Positions 43,755-52,584 of a DNA stretch of 64,000 nt are shown here, piece by piece. The number at the start of each line of letters is the position of its first letter. The stretch's first letter is position 1. Source of the DNA: Hyphomicrobiales bacterium (GTDB lineage Bacteria; Pseudomonadota; Alphaproteobacteria; Rhizobiales; Rhizobiaceae). A program made the position numbers and the translations under genes. The notes below the pieces were generated by a model. That model was given only the letters and a program-made list of their open reading frames with translations, had not been told where the DNA came from and made no database searches. The stretch lies in the NCBI GenBank assembly GCA_900469445.1, contig UBXM01000040.1, forward strand, positions 62,001-126,000. Reading direction: 5' to 3'.

Positions 43755-44438
43755 TCAGGATTCCATCGAATAGCCCGCGCCGCGGACGGTGCGGATGACA
43801 TCCTGCATGTTGGAGAAATTCAACGCCTTGCGAAGACGTCCGACATGCACGTCGACGGTGCGCTCGTCGACATAGATGTCATGCCCCCAGACGCCATCGA
43901 GAAGCTGCGAGCGCGAGAAGACACGGCCCGGCGAGACCATCAGGAATTCCAGAAGGCGGAATTCCGTAGGGCCGAGGCGAACTTCGCGGCTCTTGCGATG
44001 AACACGATGGGTCTCGCGATCAAGCTCGATATCGCCGCATTTCAGAACGCTGGAGAGAACCTCAGGCTTGGCACGGCGAAGCATCGCCTTGACGCGCGCC
44101 ATCAGTTCAGGCGTGGAAAACGGCTTCACGACGTAGTCGTCCGCCCCCGTGGCGAGGCCGCGAACACGTTCGCTTTCTTCGCCACGTGCCGTCAGCATGA
44201 TGATCGGCAGACGTTCGGTTTCGGGCCGCATGCGCAGGCGCCGGCACAATTCGATGCCGGAAACGCCTGGCAACATCCAGTCGAGGACCAACAGGTCAGG
44301 TGCGCGTTCCTGAAGCCGGATCTCGGCCTCATCGCCCCTCAGGATGGTCTCGACCTCATAACCCTCGGCTTCGAGATTATAACGGAGGAGGACGCTCAGC
44401 GCCTCCTCGTCTTCCACGACCGCTATTCTTGGCTGCAT
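43755..44438 (-). CDS. phoB: Phosphate regulon response regulator PhoB
   Basis: A 227-residue OmpR-class regulator. The receiver domain (1-120) has the pocket VVEDEEA, the phosphorylated Asp in LVLDWMLPG (about 53) and the Lys in YVVKPFS. The winged-helix domain (130-225) contains PTEFRLLEFLMVSPGRVFSR and DERTVDVHVGRLRKAL. It binds Pho boxes when phosphate is low. It is the last gene of the phosphate block, 30 bp after phoU. Confidence 0.95.
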   Translation of the reverse strand: MQPRIAVVEDEEALSVLLRYNLEAEGYEVETILRGDEAEIRLQERAPDLLVLDWMLPGVSGIELCRRLRMRPETERLPIIMLTARGEESERVRGLATGADDYVVKPFSTPELMARVKAMLRRAKPEVLSSVLKCGDIELDRETHRVHRKSREVRLGPTEFRLLEFLMVSPGRVFSRSQLLDGVWGHDIYVDERTVDVHVGRLRKALNFSNMQDVIRTVRGAGYSMES

Positions 44439-44468
44439 GCTAGATATACTCCATCACACAAAGCGTAC

Positions 44469-45182
44469 TCAGTCGGCAATCGCGCCGACTGTGTTCGCCG
44501 TGTCGTCCTTGGGACGCTCGCCTTCCGGCACGGCACCCGTCGTCATGTAGTAGATGGTTTCAGCTATGTTGGTCGCATGGTCACCGATACGCTCGATGTT
44601 CTTGGCGCAGAACAGAAGATGCGTGCAGGTGGTGATGTTGCGCGGATCCTCCATCATGTAGGTGAGGAGTTCGCGGAACAGCGACGTGTACATCGCGTCG
44701 ATTTCCTCGTCGCGCAGGCGGATGGCTTCCGCCTTTTCGGCCGAACGGCTGGCATAGACGTCCAGCACTTCCTTCAGCTGCACAGCGGCGAGATCGGAGA
44801 GATGCTCCAGACCGCGGGCAAGCTTGCGGGGAACGCCGTGGCCCTGAACGGCGATGACGCGCTTGGCGGTGTTCTTGCCCAGATCGCCGACGCGCTCCAG
44901 GTCACCAGCGATACGCAGCGTACCGATGATTTCGCGCAGATCGATCGCGACCGGCTGGCGGCGCGCAATCGTCACGATCGCCTTGTCCTGGATCTCGCGT
45001 TCGGCATGATCGAGGATCACGTCGTCGGAGATGACCTTCTGGGCCAAAGCGGAATCGCCGTTGACCAGAGCGCGCACGGCATCACCGCACATCTGTTCGG
45101 CAAGGCCACCCATTTCCGAAATGCGGCGGCGCAGATACTTCAGTTCTTCGTCGTAGGCAGAAAGGATATGACTTGATACCAT
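44469..45182 (-). CDS. phoU: Phosphate signalling protein PhoU
   Basis: A 237-residue all-helical protein with two PhoU repeats: GGLAEQMCGDAVRALVNGDS and, in the second half, FRELLTYMMEDPRNITTCTH, with the metal-binding pattern GDLERVGDLGKN and KNIERIGDHATNIAE. It relays the transporter state to PhoR and keeps the regulon off at high phosphate. The start at 45182 has AGGACAAGAAG upstream; a frame to 45215 is possible but lacks a better site. It lies between pstB and phoB. Confidence 0.94.
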   Translation of the reverse strand: MVSSHILSAYDEELKYLRRRISEMGGLAEQMCGDAVRALVNGDSALAQKVISDDVILDHAEREIQDKAIVTIARRQPVAIDLREIIGTLRIAGDLERVGDLGKNTAKRVIAVQGHGVPRKLARGLEHLSDLAAVQLKEVLDVYASRSAEKAEAIRLRDEEIDAMYTSLFRELLTYMMEDPRNITTCTHLLFCAKNIERIGDHATNIAETIYYMTTGAVPEGERPKDDTANTVGAIAD

Positions 45183-45229
45183 CTTCTTGTCCTCAAAATC
45201 CGTAGCAGCGAGCAACAGGCAACGGCCAA

Positions 45230-46045
45230 TCAGCCGAAGCGGCCCATGATGTAATCCTGGGTGCGCTGGTCATCCGGATTGGTGAACATCTTGTCCGTGT
45301 CGTTCTCTTCGACCAGTTGGCCGAGGTGGAACATGGCGGTGCGCTGCGAAACGCGGGCGGCCTGCTGCATCGAGTGCGTCACGATGACGATCGTGTAGTT
45401 GGCGCGCAGTTCGTGGATGAGTTCCTCGACCTTGGCCGTTGCGATCGGATCGAGCGCCGAGCAGGGTTCGTCCATCAGGATGACTTCCGGCGACACGGCG
45501 ACCGCACGGGCGATGCACAGACGCTGCTGCTGACCACCGGAGAGACCGGTGCCGCCTTCATGCAGACGATCCTTCACTTCGGCCCAGAGACCGGCGCGCT
45601 GAAGGCTGGCTTCAACGATCGCGTCCATGTCCGCCTTGTTACGGGCAAGACCGTGGATGCGCGGGCCGTAGGCGATGTTTTCGTAGATCGACTTGGGGAA
45701 CGGGTTCGGCTTCTGGAACACCATGCCGACGCGGGCACGAAGTTCCACGACGTCGATTTCCTTGTCGTAAATATCATCCGTATCGAGGGTGATCTTGCCG
45801 GTGACGCGGCAGCCCTCGATCGTGTCGTTCATGCGGTTCAGGGTGCGCAGGAAGGTCGACTTGCCGCAACCCGACGGACCGATCAGAGCCGTCACCGTAT
45901 TTTCGCGGACGTTCAGGTTCACGTCGAAAAGCGCGCGCTTCTCGCCGTAATAGACCGATACGTCCTTGCCAATCATCTTGTACGCGACTTCATTCATCTT
46001 TTTGTCCAGCGCCTTTTCAACTGCTGCTTCTGACAACATATTCAT
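45230..46045 (-). CDS. pstB: Phosphate ABC transporter ATP-binding protein PstB
   Basis: A 271-residue ABC ATPase. Walker A is GPSGCGKST, the Q-loop is MVFQKPNPFPKSI (a PstB hallmark), the signature is LSGGQQQRL, and Walker B is VILMDEPCSALDP, followed by VTHSM. It drives high-affinity phosphate uptake with PstA and PstC. It follows pstA by 12 bp and has AGGAG before the ATG. Confidence 0.96.
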   Translation of the reverse strand: MNMLSEAAVEKALDKKMNEVAYKMIGKDVSVYYGEKRALFDVNLNVRENTVTALIGPSGCGKSTFLRTLNRMNDTIEGCRVTGKITLDTDDIYDKEIDVVELRARVGMVFQKPNPFPKSIYENIAYGPRIHGLARNKADMDAIVEASLQRAGLWAEVKDRLHEGGTGLSGGQQQRLCIARAVAVSPEVILMDEPCSALDPIATAKVEELIHELRANYTIVIVTHSMQQAARVSQRTAMFHLGQLVEENDTDKMFTNPDDQRTQDYIMGRFG

Positions 46046-46057
46046 TGTGTCGATCTC

Positions 46058-47374
46058 CTACCACCGGCGTTCGAAGCGCCGCCGCAACAGAATTGCACCA
46101 ACATTCATGACCACGAGGAACAGGAGCAGGATGATGATCGCTCCCGAAGTTCTTTCAACGAAGGCGCGTTCCGCCTCGTTTGCCCACATGTAGATCTGCA
46201 CCGGCAGCGCTGTCGACGGATCCATCGGGGTCGTCGGGTAGTTGGCAACGAAAGCGACCATGCCGATAAGGAGCAGCGGCGCGGTTTCACCGAGCGCGTG
46301 CGCCAGGCCGATGATCGTGCCGGTCAGAATGCCCGGCATGGCAAGCGGCAGGACGTGGTGGAAGATGGTCTGCATCTTCGAGGCACCAAGACCAAGGGCG
46401 GCCGCGCGGATCGACGGCGGCACCGCCTTCAAAGCTGCGCGGGTCGCGATGATGATGGTCGGCAGCGTCATCAGCGTCAGAACCAGACCACCGACCAGCG
46501 AAGCCGAGCGGGGCAGGCCCATGAAGTTGATGAAGACGGCGAGACCAAGCAGACCGTAAACAATCGACGGAACGGCCGCCAGATTGTTGATGTTGACTTC
46601 GATCAGGTCGGTGAACTTGTTCTTCGGCGCAAATTCCTCGAGGTAGATCGAGGCCGCGACACCGATCGGCAGCGACAGGACGAGCACGATCAGCATCATG
46701 TAGAAGGAGCCGATCAGGGCGACGCCGACGCCGGCTGCTTCCGGACGGCTGGAATTGCCGTTGACGAAGATGCCGGTATTGAAGTGCTTGCCGAGCGCGC
46801 CGGCTTCGGCGAGCTGGTTCATCCAGCCGACCTGCTGGTCGGAGACCTTGCGGTTGTTTTCCGAAACCGTGAGGTCGATCTGGCCCTTGAAGGCGCTGTC
46901 GATATCACCGGCCGCCAGAAGCGAGACCGTCTGGGTGGTGCCGACGATCTGCGGATTGGCGACAACCATGTCACGCAGCTGACTGCGGACACCGTCCGAG
47001 ATCATCTGGTTGACGGCGCGAAGGCCTGCACGATCACCTTCGGCAACACCGAGCACCTTGGCGACGGCATTGCGGGCGACGAGCGGATAATTCGCCGTGA
47101 CCAGCTTCTGCGGATCGGTGGCGCGCTCGTTGTCCTTGTCGATGATCTGTTCGGAGAATTCGACCGGAACGGTGATCATCGTCTGCTGGAAGGCGGTGTA
47201 ACCCTTGGAAACGACCGAATAGAGCAGGATGAACAGGAAGAGGATGCCGAACGAGAGGGCTGCAATGCCATAGGCACGGAAGCGGCGTTCGGCAGCATAG
47301 CGGCGCTTGATGCCGATGTCGCGGCGAGCGGGCTTGGCTGAAGCGCCGGCGGGGAAGGAAACCGCGTCGGTCAT
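46058..47374 (-). CDS. pstA: Phosphate ABC transporter permease PstA
   Basis: A 438-residue permease, longer than E. coli PstA (296 residues) because of an N-terminal DUF3333-type extension with one early membrane span (IAALSFGILFLFILLYSVV) and a periplasmic part. The permease core has the EAA-like loop RAAALGLGASKMQTIFHHVLP and GIAHALGETAPLL-like GLAHALGETAPLL. The start at 47374 overlaps the pstC stop by 4 nt (ATGA), so pstC and pstA are coupled; a longer frame has no ribosome site. Confidence 0.94.
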   Translation of the reverse strand: MTDAVSFPAGASAKPARRDIGIKRRYAAERRFRAYGIAALSFGILFLFILLYSVVSKGYTAFQQTMITVPVEFSEQIIDKDNERATDPQKLVTANYPLVARNAVAKVLGVAEGDRAGLRAVNQMISDGVRSQLRDMVVANPQIVGTTQTVSLLAAGDIDSAFKGQIDLTVSENNRKVSDQQVGWMNQLAEAGALGKHFNTGIFVNGNSSRPEAAGVGVALIGSFYMMLIVLVLSLPIGVAASIYLEEFAPKNKFTDLIEVNINNLAAVPSIVYGLLGLAVFINFMGLPRSASLVGGLVLTLMTLPTIIIATRAALKAVPPSIRAAALGLGASKMQTIFHHVLPLAMPGILTGTIIGLAHALGETAPLLLIGMVAFVANYPTTPMDPSTALPVQIYMWANEAERAFVERTSGAIIILLLFLVVMNVGAILLRRRFERRW

Positions 47375-48855
47375 TCGTACTGCTCCCGGTATTTGCGCAC
47401 GATGAAGAGCGCGTAGATATTGAGGCAAAGCGTGATCACGAAGAGCGTGATGCCAAGCGCGAAGGCGACGAGCGTCTGCGGCGAGGTGAATTCAAGGTCG
47501 CCCGTCAGCTGGCTGACGATCTTGACGGTCACGGTGGTCATCGGCTCGAACGGATTGAGCTGCATACGAGCGGCAACACCGGCGGCAAGCACGACGATCA
47601 TGGTTTCGCCGATGGCGCGCGAGGCAGTCATCAGAAGAGCGCCGACGACACCCGGCAGAGCTGCCGGCATGACGACCTTCTTGATGGTTTCGGACTTCGT
47701 CGCGCCGAGACCGAGCGAACCGTCACGCAGCGCACGCGGCACGGCGGTGATGATGTCGTCAGACAGCGAGGAGACGTAGGGGATCAGCATGATGCCCATG
47801 ACGAAACCGGCAGTCAGAACCGATTGCGCCTGGATGAAGTTGGCGAAATCGCCGGTGGCGATGCCGTTGATCTTCGAGGAAATGTCACGCAGGAACGGAC
47901 CGACCGTGGTGAGCGCGAAGAAACCGTAGACGATGGTCGGGATACCGGCCAGCACTTCCAGCAGAGGCTTGGTGACCGAACGTACCTTCGGTGAAGCATA
48001 CTCGGCCATGTAGATCGCCGAGAACAGGCCGACCGGAACGGCGACGAGCATGGCGACAAAGCCGATGTAAAGCGTACCGAGAAGCAACGGAATGAGACCA
48101 AACTGGCCCTCCGAGGCGGCAGCACCGGCTGCGGCGAAACGCGGATCCCAGACCGTGCCGAAGAAGAATTCCCAGGCAGGGACGCGGCCGAAGAAGTGAC
48201 CGGCTTCCGTCAGCATCGACATGACGATGCCGATGGTCGTGATGATCGCGATCGACGACGCGACGACGAGCGCGCCGAGAATGACACGTTCAACCCTGTT
48301 GCGGGCGCGGAAGCGATGCGAAATACGGGTGTAGGAGAGACCCGCGCCGATCAGGGCCACGATCAGAACGACAGCCGTCATGACACGGTTGCTGATCTTG
48401 TTCATCGCATTCAGATCGCCGGCGGATTCGACCATGTAAGGCTCGGGATCGCCGGCAAGCGGCAAGCCCTTGGCGCCCAGCGCATTGCGAAGTGCAACCG
48501 GATCCGCGCCGACGCTGTCGATTTCCTCAAGCGTCAGGACATCCATGCCGCGGGCGAGCGACGAGACCATGCCGAAAGCGAGCCCCTGCTCAGCCTGCGA
48601 CTTGGCCTTCACATCTTCGGGAAAGCCCCCGAGAACGGCCGAATTGATGTAGAACGGGCTGGCAACGAGCCAAACCGCAAGAACGATCGCCGCCGGCAGC
48701 ACGGCGCAGATCGCGACGAACGTGCCATAATAGCCGGGACGAGAATGAAGCTTGGAGGACACTCCACCGGCAATAGCCAGTGCATGCCGGGTCCCAACGA
48801 CATAACAGACGATCGCAACGATCGCCAAAATTAACAAGATCAGTGGTGTGCTCAT
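47371..48855 (-). CDS. pstC: Phosphate ABC transporter permease PstC
   Basis: A 494-residue permease, again with a long N-terminal extension compared with E. coli PstC (319 residues): two early membrane spans, then a periplasmic segment. The core has GFVAMLVAVPVGLFSAIYMAEYA (in part), PTIVYGFFAL, RDGSLGLGATKSETIKKVVMP and ASRAIGETMIV. The start at 48855 follows GGGGGA. It is separated from pstS by 164 bp containing a strong hairpin and is coupled to pstA. Confidence 0.94.
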   Translation of the reverse strand: MSTPLILLILAIVAIVCYVVGTRHALAIAGGVSSKLHSRPGYYGTFVAICAVLPAAIVLAVWLVASPFYINSAVLGGFPEDVKAKSQAEQGLAFGMVSSLARGMDVLTLEEIDSVGADPVALRNALGAKGLPLAGDPEPYMVESAGDLNAMNKISNRVMTAVVLIVALIGAGLSYTRISHRFRARNRVERVILGALVVASSIAIITTIGIVMSMLTEAGHFFGRVPAWEFFFGTVWDPRFAAAGAAASEGQFGLIPLLLGTLYIGFVAMLVAVPVGLFSAIYMAEYASPKVRSVTKPLLEVLAGIPTIVYGFFALTTVGPFLRDISSKINGIATGDFANFIQAQSVLTAGFVMGIMLIPYVSSLSDDIITAVPRALRDGSLGLGATKSETIKKVVMPAALPGVVGALLMTASRAIGETMIVVLAAGVAARMQLNPFEPMTTVTVKIVSQLTGDLEFTSPQTLVAFALGITLFVITLCLNIYALFIVRKYREQYE

Positions 48856-48986
48856 CAGAATCCCCCGGCCTACCGCCATCGGCGGCAGCCACTACCGCAC
48901 AATTCCCATCACCGGAACCAAATTGGTCGCAAATACCCAACTTAAAGGCCGCCTTGCGAGGGCGCCGGCCCAATGCCGGAAAGAGA

Positions 48987-49011
48987 CCGGCGCCGCACGA
49001 GGCGGCGCCGG
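48987..49011 (-). promoter_or_regulatory. GC-rich hairpin between pstS and pstC
   Basis: A perfect 10-bp stem CCGGCGCCGC/GCGGCGCCGG with a 5-nt loop lies directly after the pstS stop; TCTCTTTCC follows on the minus strand. It may partly terminate transcription or protect the pstS mRNA, giving more binding protein than permease. Confidence 0.6.
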
Positions 49012-49019
49012 ATCAAACA

Positions 49020-50054
49020 TTACATGGTCTTGCCAGCTTCGAAGTCCTTGCGGACCTGTTCGCGCTGATCGTCCGGAGCGGCAACGAGGCCGTATTCCGC
49101 GAGCGGGCCTTCCGGGCCAACCATGTCGTCAGACAGGAAGAATTCTACGTATTCCTTCAGGCCCGGGATAACGCCCAGGTGAGCCTTCTTGACGTAGAAG
49201 TACAGCGGACGGGAAACCGGGTATTCGCCGGAGGAGATCGTGTCGGTCGAAGCTACGACGTTCGAAACGGTCGCAACCTTCAGCTTGTCCTTGTTGTTTT
49301 CGTAGAAAGCGAGGCCGAAAACGCCGAGGCCGGTCTTGTTGGCAGCGATACGAGCAAGCGTCTCGGTGTAGTCGCCGTCGATGTCGACAGCAGCGCCGTC
49401 CTTACGAACTGCAACGCACTTGGCAGCAGCCTGCTTGGCGTCGGAAACGACAGCCTTGATGGCGTCGGTTGCGCCGGCTTCCTTGCAGCCTTCAGCCATG
49501 ATCTTCTCTTCGAAGACTTCGCGGGTGCCGTGCTTGGAGCCCGGGATGTAGGCTGCGATCGGGCCCTTCGGCAGGGTAGCGTTGATGTCCGACCAGTTCT
49601 TGTACGGGTTGGCAACGAGCTTGCCGTCGACGATGACTTCAGCTGCGAGAGCCTTGTAGAGGTCCTTCGGCTCGATCTTCATGTCGCCGTTGGAGCTGTC
49701 AGCAGCGAAAACGATACCGTCGTAACCGATGCGGATTTCCTGAACGTCGTTGACGCCAGCGGCCTTGCAGGCTGCGAGTTCGTCGGACTTGATGGCGCGC
49801 GAAGCGTTGGCAACGTCGATCGTGCCTTCACCAACGCCCGAGCAGAATGCCTTCAGGCCGCCGCCGGTGCCGCCGGATTCAACGACCGGAGCCTTGAAGT
49901 TCGGGAAGGTCTCAGCGAAAGTTTCGGAAACGATCTTTGCGTACGGCAGAACGGTGGACGAGCCGGCAACCTGGACCTGGTCGCGCGCAGCGGCAGCGCC
50001 GGCGAATGCGACAGAGGCCACGAGGGCAGCTGTGGAAAGTTTCAACATGTTCAT
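49020..50054 (-). CDS. pstS: Phosphate-binding protein PstS
   Basis: A 344-residue periplasmic protein that delivers phosphate to PstCAB. The signal peptide is LKLSTAALVASVAFAGAAAA. Binding loops include VAGSSTVLPYAK, ESGGTGGG and PGSKHGTREVFEEK. ATG 50054 is preferred over the TTG directly upstream, with GGGAGAG before it. It is the first pst gene, has a Pho box upstream and is followed by a strong hairpin. Confidence 0.95.
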   Translation of the reverse strand: MNMLKLSTAALVASVAFAGAAAARDQVQVAGSSTVLPYAKIVSETFAETFPNFKAPVVESGGTGGGLKAFCSGVGEGTIDVANASRAIKSDELAACKAAGVNDVQEIRIGYDGIVFAADSSNGDMKIEPKDLYKALAAEVIVDGKLVANPYKNWSDINATLPKGPIAAYIPGSKHGTREVFEEKIMAEGCKEAGATDAIKAVVSDAKQAAAKCVAVRKDGAAVDIDGDYTETLARIAANKTGLGVFGLAFYENNKDKLKVATVSNVVASTDTISSGEYPVSRPLYFYVKKAHLGVIPGLKEYVEFFLSDDMVGPEGPLAEYGLVAAPDDQREQVRKDFEAGKTM

Positions 50055-50166
50055 CAATCTCTCCCGTTATGGGTTTTGTGAAAGCGTTTGTCGCCGGCTT
50101 TCGCACCTGCCGGCTTCTGGCCCGCTCCTATTAGCGGGCCTTGACCTCAGCTTTTATGTCACTTCG

Positions 50167-50184
50167 ATGAAACATTTATGACAA
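50167..50184 (-). promoter_or_regulatory. Pho box upstream of pstS
   Basis: On the minus strand TTGTCATAAATGTTTCAT matches 15 of 18 positions of the PhoB consensus CTGTCATAAATCTGTCAT. It lies about 115 bp before the pstS start, between phoR and pstS, so pstS can be induced separately from phoR. Confidence 0.75.
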
Positions 50185-50246
50185 ATTAAGTCATTGATTT
50201 TTATTTGAAAAACAATTGCACAGATGTGCAACGTATAAGTTTTATG

Positions 50247-51500
50247 TCAGAATCTGACGGTAAACTCCGATCCCTTGCCCAGTTCCGACTTCACGATCAG
50301 GCGCGCGCGGTGTCTGGTGAGGATATGCTTGACGATCGCGAGCCCCAGACCAGTTCCTTTCTTCGACCGGCTGTCGGCGACGCTGACCCGATAAAAACGC
50401 TCGGTTAGTCGCGGCACATGCTCGGCCGGAATGCCCGGACCGCGGTCAAGGACGCTGACTTCGATCGGCTGCGACGGCTCGTTGCGCAGGTAGACATCGA
50501 CGAACTTTCCCTCCTGGCCATACTTGCAGGCATTCTCGATCAGGTTCTCGACAACCTCCACCAGCTCATCGCGATCACCCAGAACCTCCACCTTCTCATC
50601 AGGCAGATGCAGCCGGATCTCGACACCGAGTTCTTCGGCAAGCGGCAACAGCGCATCGCGCACATGGCCGATGACCGGACGCAGGTCCACGGACTGATCC
50701 GGCGCGATATGAGACTTCAGCTCAAGCCGCGAAAGCGACAGGAGGTCATCGACCAGCCGGCTCATGCGGGTCGACTGATCCAGCATGATGCCGAGAAACC
50801 GCTCCTTGGCCGCATCATCGGAACGTGCCGGGCCCTGCATCGTCTCAATGAATCCGCGCAACGAGGCGAGCGGCGTGCGCAGCTCATGGCTGGCATTGGC
50901 GACAAAATCCGACCGCATGCGGTCGAGGCGGCGAAGCTCGGAAATATCCTTGAACGACAGCAGGAACAGATCTTCCGTCGCAACATCTGCCGGCTCGATC
51001 CGCGCGACGCGCAGAAGATAGACGCGCTCGGAGGGGAGACGTTCGGAATACTCGATCTGATTGGGCTCTCCCGTCGCGATCGTTTCGTTGACCATGTCGA
51101 GAATGCCGGGCGAACGCAGGCGTGCGGAAAGATGCGAGCCGATGGGCAGCAGGCCAAGCGCCTTTTCCGCTGCCTTGTTTTCCCACAGAACAAGAGCCTC
51201 CTCATTCAGGAGAAGGACTGGAATATCCAGGGCGGACAAGGTCGAGGCGATCGGCGGAAGAGGGTCTGGCGAGGCATCCTCCTCATCCTCTCTATCTTCC
51301 GGCGCCGGCGTGACAATGACAACCGGCCGCCTTGCGACCACGGCAAGAACCAAAACCAGCCAGCAGGGCAGAACGGCATACCAGACGGCGCCGGCGGCAA
51401 AGGCTAAAAGCGCAACGAGCGTGAGAAGAAACAGGACAAGCCATTCTCTTTTTACCGAAGCGACAATACCTCCCCTTGCCTGCTCTGCACCCGACGTCAT
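50247..51500 (-). CDS. phoR: Phosphate regulon sensor kinase PhoR
   Basis: A 417-residue membrane histidine kinase. Two close membrane spans lie at about 20-60 (LVLFLLTLVALLAFAAGAVWY, LPCWLVLVLAVVA), then a PAS domain (LDIPVLLLNEEALVLWENKAA), the dimerisation domain with the phosphorylated His in NASHELRTPLASLRGF, and the ATPase domain with N box LIENACKYGQ, DRGPGI and KGTGLGLAIVK. It phosphorylates PhoB when phosphate is low. The start at 51500 has GAGGG upstream; the longer frame to 51560 is weaker. It lies about 190 bp upstream of pstS and is divergent from ppk2. Confidence 0.93.
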   Translation of the reverse strand: MTSGAEQARGGIVASVKREWLVLFLLTLVALLAFAAGAVWYAVLPCWLVLVLAVVARRPVVIVTPAPEDREDEEDASPDPLPPIASTLSALDIPVLLLNEEALVLWENKAAEKALGLLPIGSHLSARLRSPGILDMVNETIATGEPNQIEYSERLPSERVYLLRVARIEPADVATEDLFLLSFKDISELRRLDRMRSDFVANASHELRTPLASLRGFIETMQGPARSDDAAKERFLGIMLDQSTRMSRLVDDLLSLSRLELKSHIAPDQSVDLRPVIGHVRDALLPLAEELGVEIRLHLPDEKVEVLGDRDELVEVVENLIENACKYGQEGKFVDVYLRNEPSQPIEVSVLDRGPGIPAEHVPRLTERFYRVSVADSRSKKGTGLGLAIVKHILTRHRARLIVKSELGKGSEFTVRF

Positions 51501-51678
51501 GACACCCTCTATGAAGCCGGAACCGCTTGCCCGGCATTTGCCTGTTAAACACTTGGTCATATAAGCCTTTCATGACACTTGTGCATCAAGGCCTATGGAA
51601 AACCTCTGGCTGAACGCCACCTTTCAGCTAACGTAACGCAGCATGACATAGATGCCAGAAGCTGAGAGGAGAGCAAGC

Positions 51679-52557
51679 ATGTCAACAGGCGAAAGCAGGA
51701 CAGTCGACCTCATCATCGCGGGAAAGAAGCGCCGGTTCGACATAGACAACCCGACCCTGCCGGACTGGATCGACAAGCAGGCCCTCGCCTCCGGCAACTA
51801 TCCCTATGACGACAAGCTGAACCGGGAGAAATACGAGAAGCAGCTGGAAAAGCTGCAGATCGAACTGGTGAAGATGCAGTTCTGGATGCAGGCGACCGGA
51901 AAACGAATGGTCGCGCTGTTCGAGGGCCGGGACGCCGCCGGCAAGGGCGGGACGATCTTTTCGATCCGGACCTATCTCAATCCACGCTCGGCGCGTGTCG
52001 TCGCCCTGACCAAACCGACCGAGACCGAGGCGGGGCAATGGTACTACCAGCGTTATGCGACGCATTTCCCGACCAAGGGCGAGATCGTGCTCTATGACCG
52101 CTCCTGGTATAACCGCGCCGTGGTCGAGCCTGTGATGGGTTTCTGCACGCCGGCTCAATATGACAGCTTCATGCGGGCAACACCGCGCTTCGAAAAGCTG
52201 CTGGTGGAAGACGGCGTGCATTTCTTCAAGTTCTGGCTCGATATCGGCCAGGAAATGCAGCTGAAGCGCTTTCACGATCGCCGGCACGACCCGTTGAAGA
52301 TCTGGAAGCTTTCGCCGATGGATGTCGCCGCGCTGACGAAATGGGACGAATATACCGAAAAGCGCAACCGGATGCTGGAAGAGACCCATACCAAGGACGC
52401 CCCCTGGGCGATCCTGCGCGCCAACGACAAACGGCGTTCACGCCTGGATGCGATCCGCCACATCCTGCTGTCACTGGATTACGAGGGCAAGGATAAGGAT
52501 GCGATCGGCCAGATCGACGACAAGATCCTCGGCTTCGGACCGAAATTCCTCAAATAG
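51679..52557 (+). CDS. ppk2: Polyphosphate kinase 2
   Basis: A 292-residue PPK2 family phosphotransferase. It moves phosphate between polyphosphate and nucleotides. The P-loop-like Walker A is FEGRDAAGKGG, and the second motif is LYDRSWYNRAVVEPVMG; KFWLDIGQEMQLKRFHDR and PWAILRANDKRRSRL are also family-typical. GAGAGGAGAG precedes the ATG at 51679. It is divergent from phoR with about 180 bp between starts, which links polyphosphate turnover to the phosphate regulon by position; no good Pho box is seen on its side. Confidence 0.93.
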   Translation: MSTGESRTVDLIIAGKKRRFDIDNPTLPDWIDKQALASGNYPYDDKLNREKYEKQLEKLQIELVKMQFWMQATGKRMVALFEGRDAAGKGGTIFSIRTYLNPRSARVVALTKPTETEAGQWYYQRYATHFPTKGEIVLYDRSWYNRAVVEPVMGFCTPAQYDSFMRATPRFEKLLVEDGVHFFKFWLDIGQEMQLKRFHDRRHDPLKIWKLSPMDVAALTKWDEYTEKRNRMLEETHTKDAPWAILRANDKRRSRLDAIRHILLSLDYEGKDKDAIGQIDDKILGFGPKFLK

Positions 52558-52584
52558 CGGCGACGAACCGCCAAAGCTGCCGGG

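Noticed and set aside
51560..51678. Pho box between phoR and ppk2
   Set aside because: The best candidate on the plus strand near 51570 matches the consensus too poorly to report as a site.
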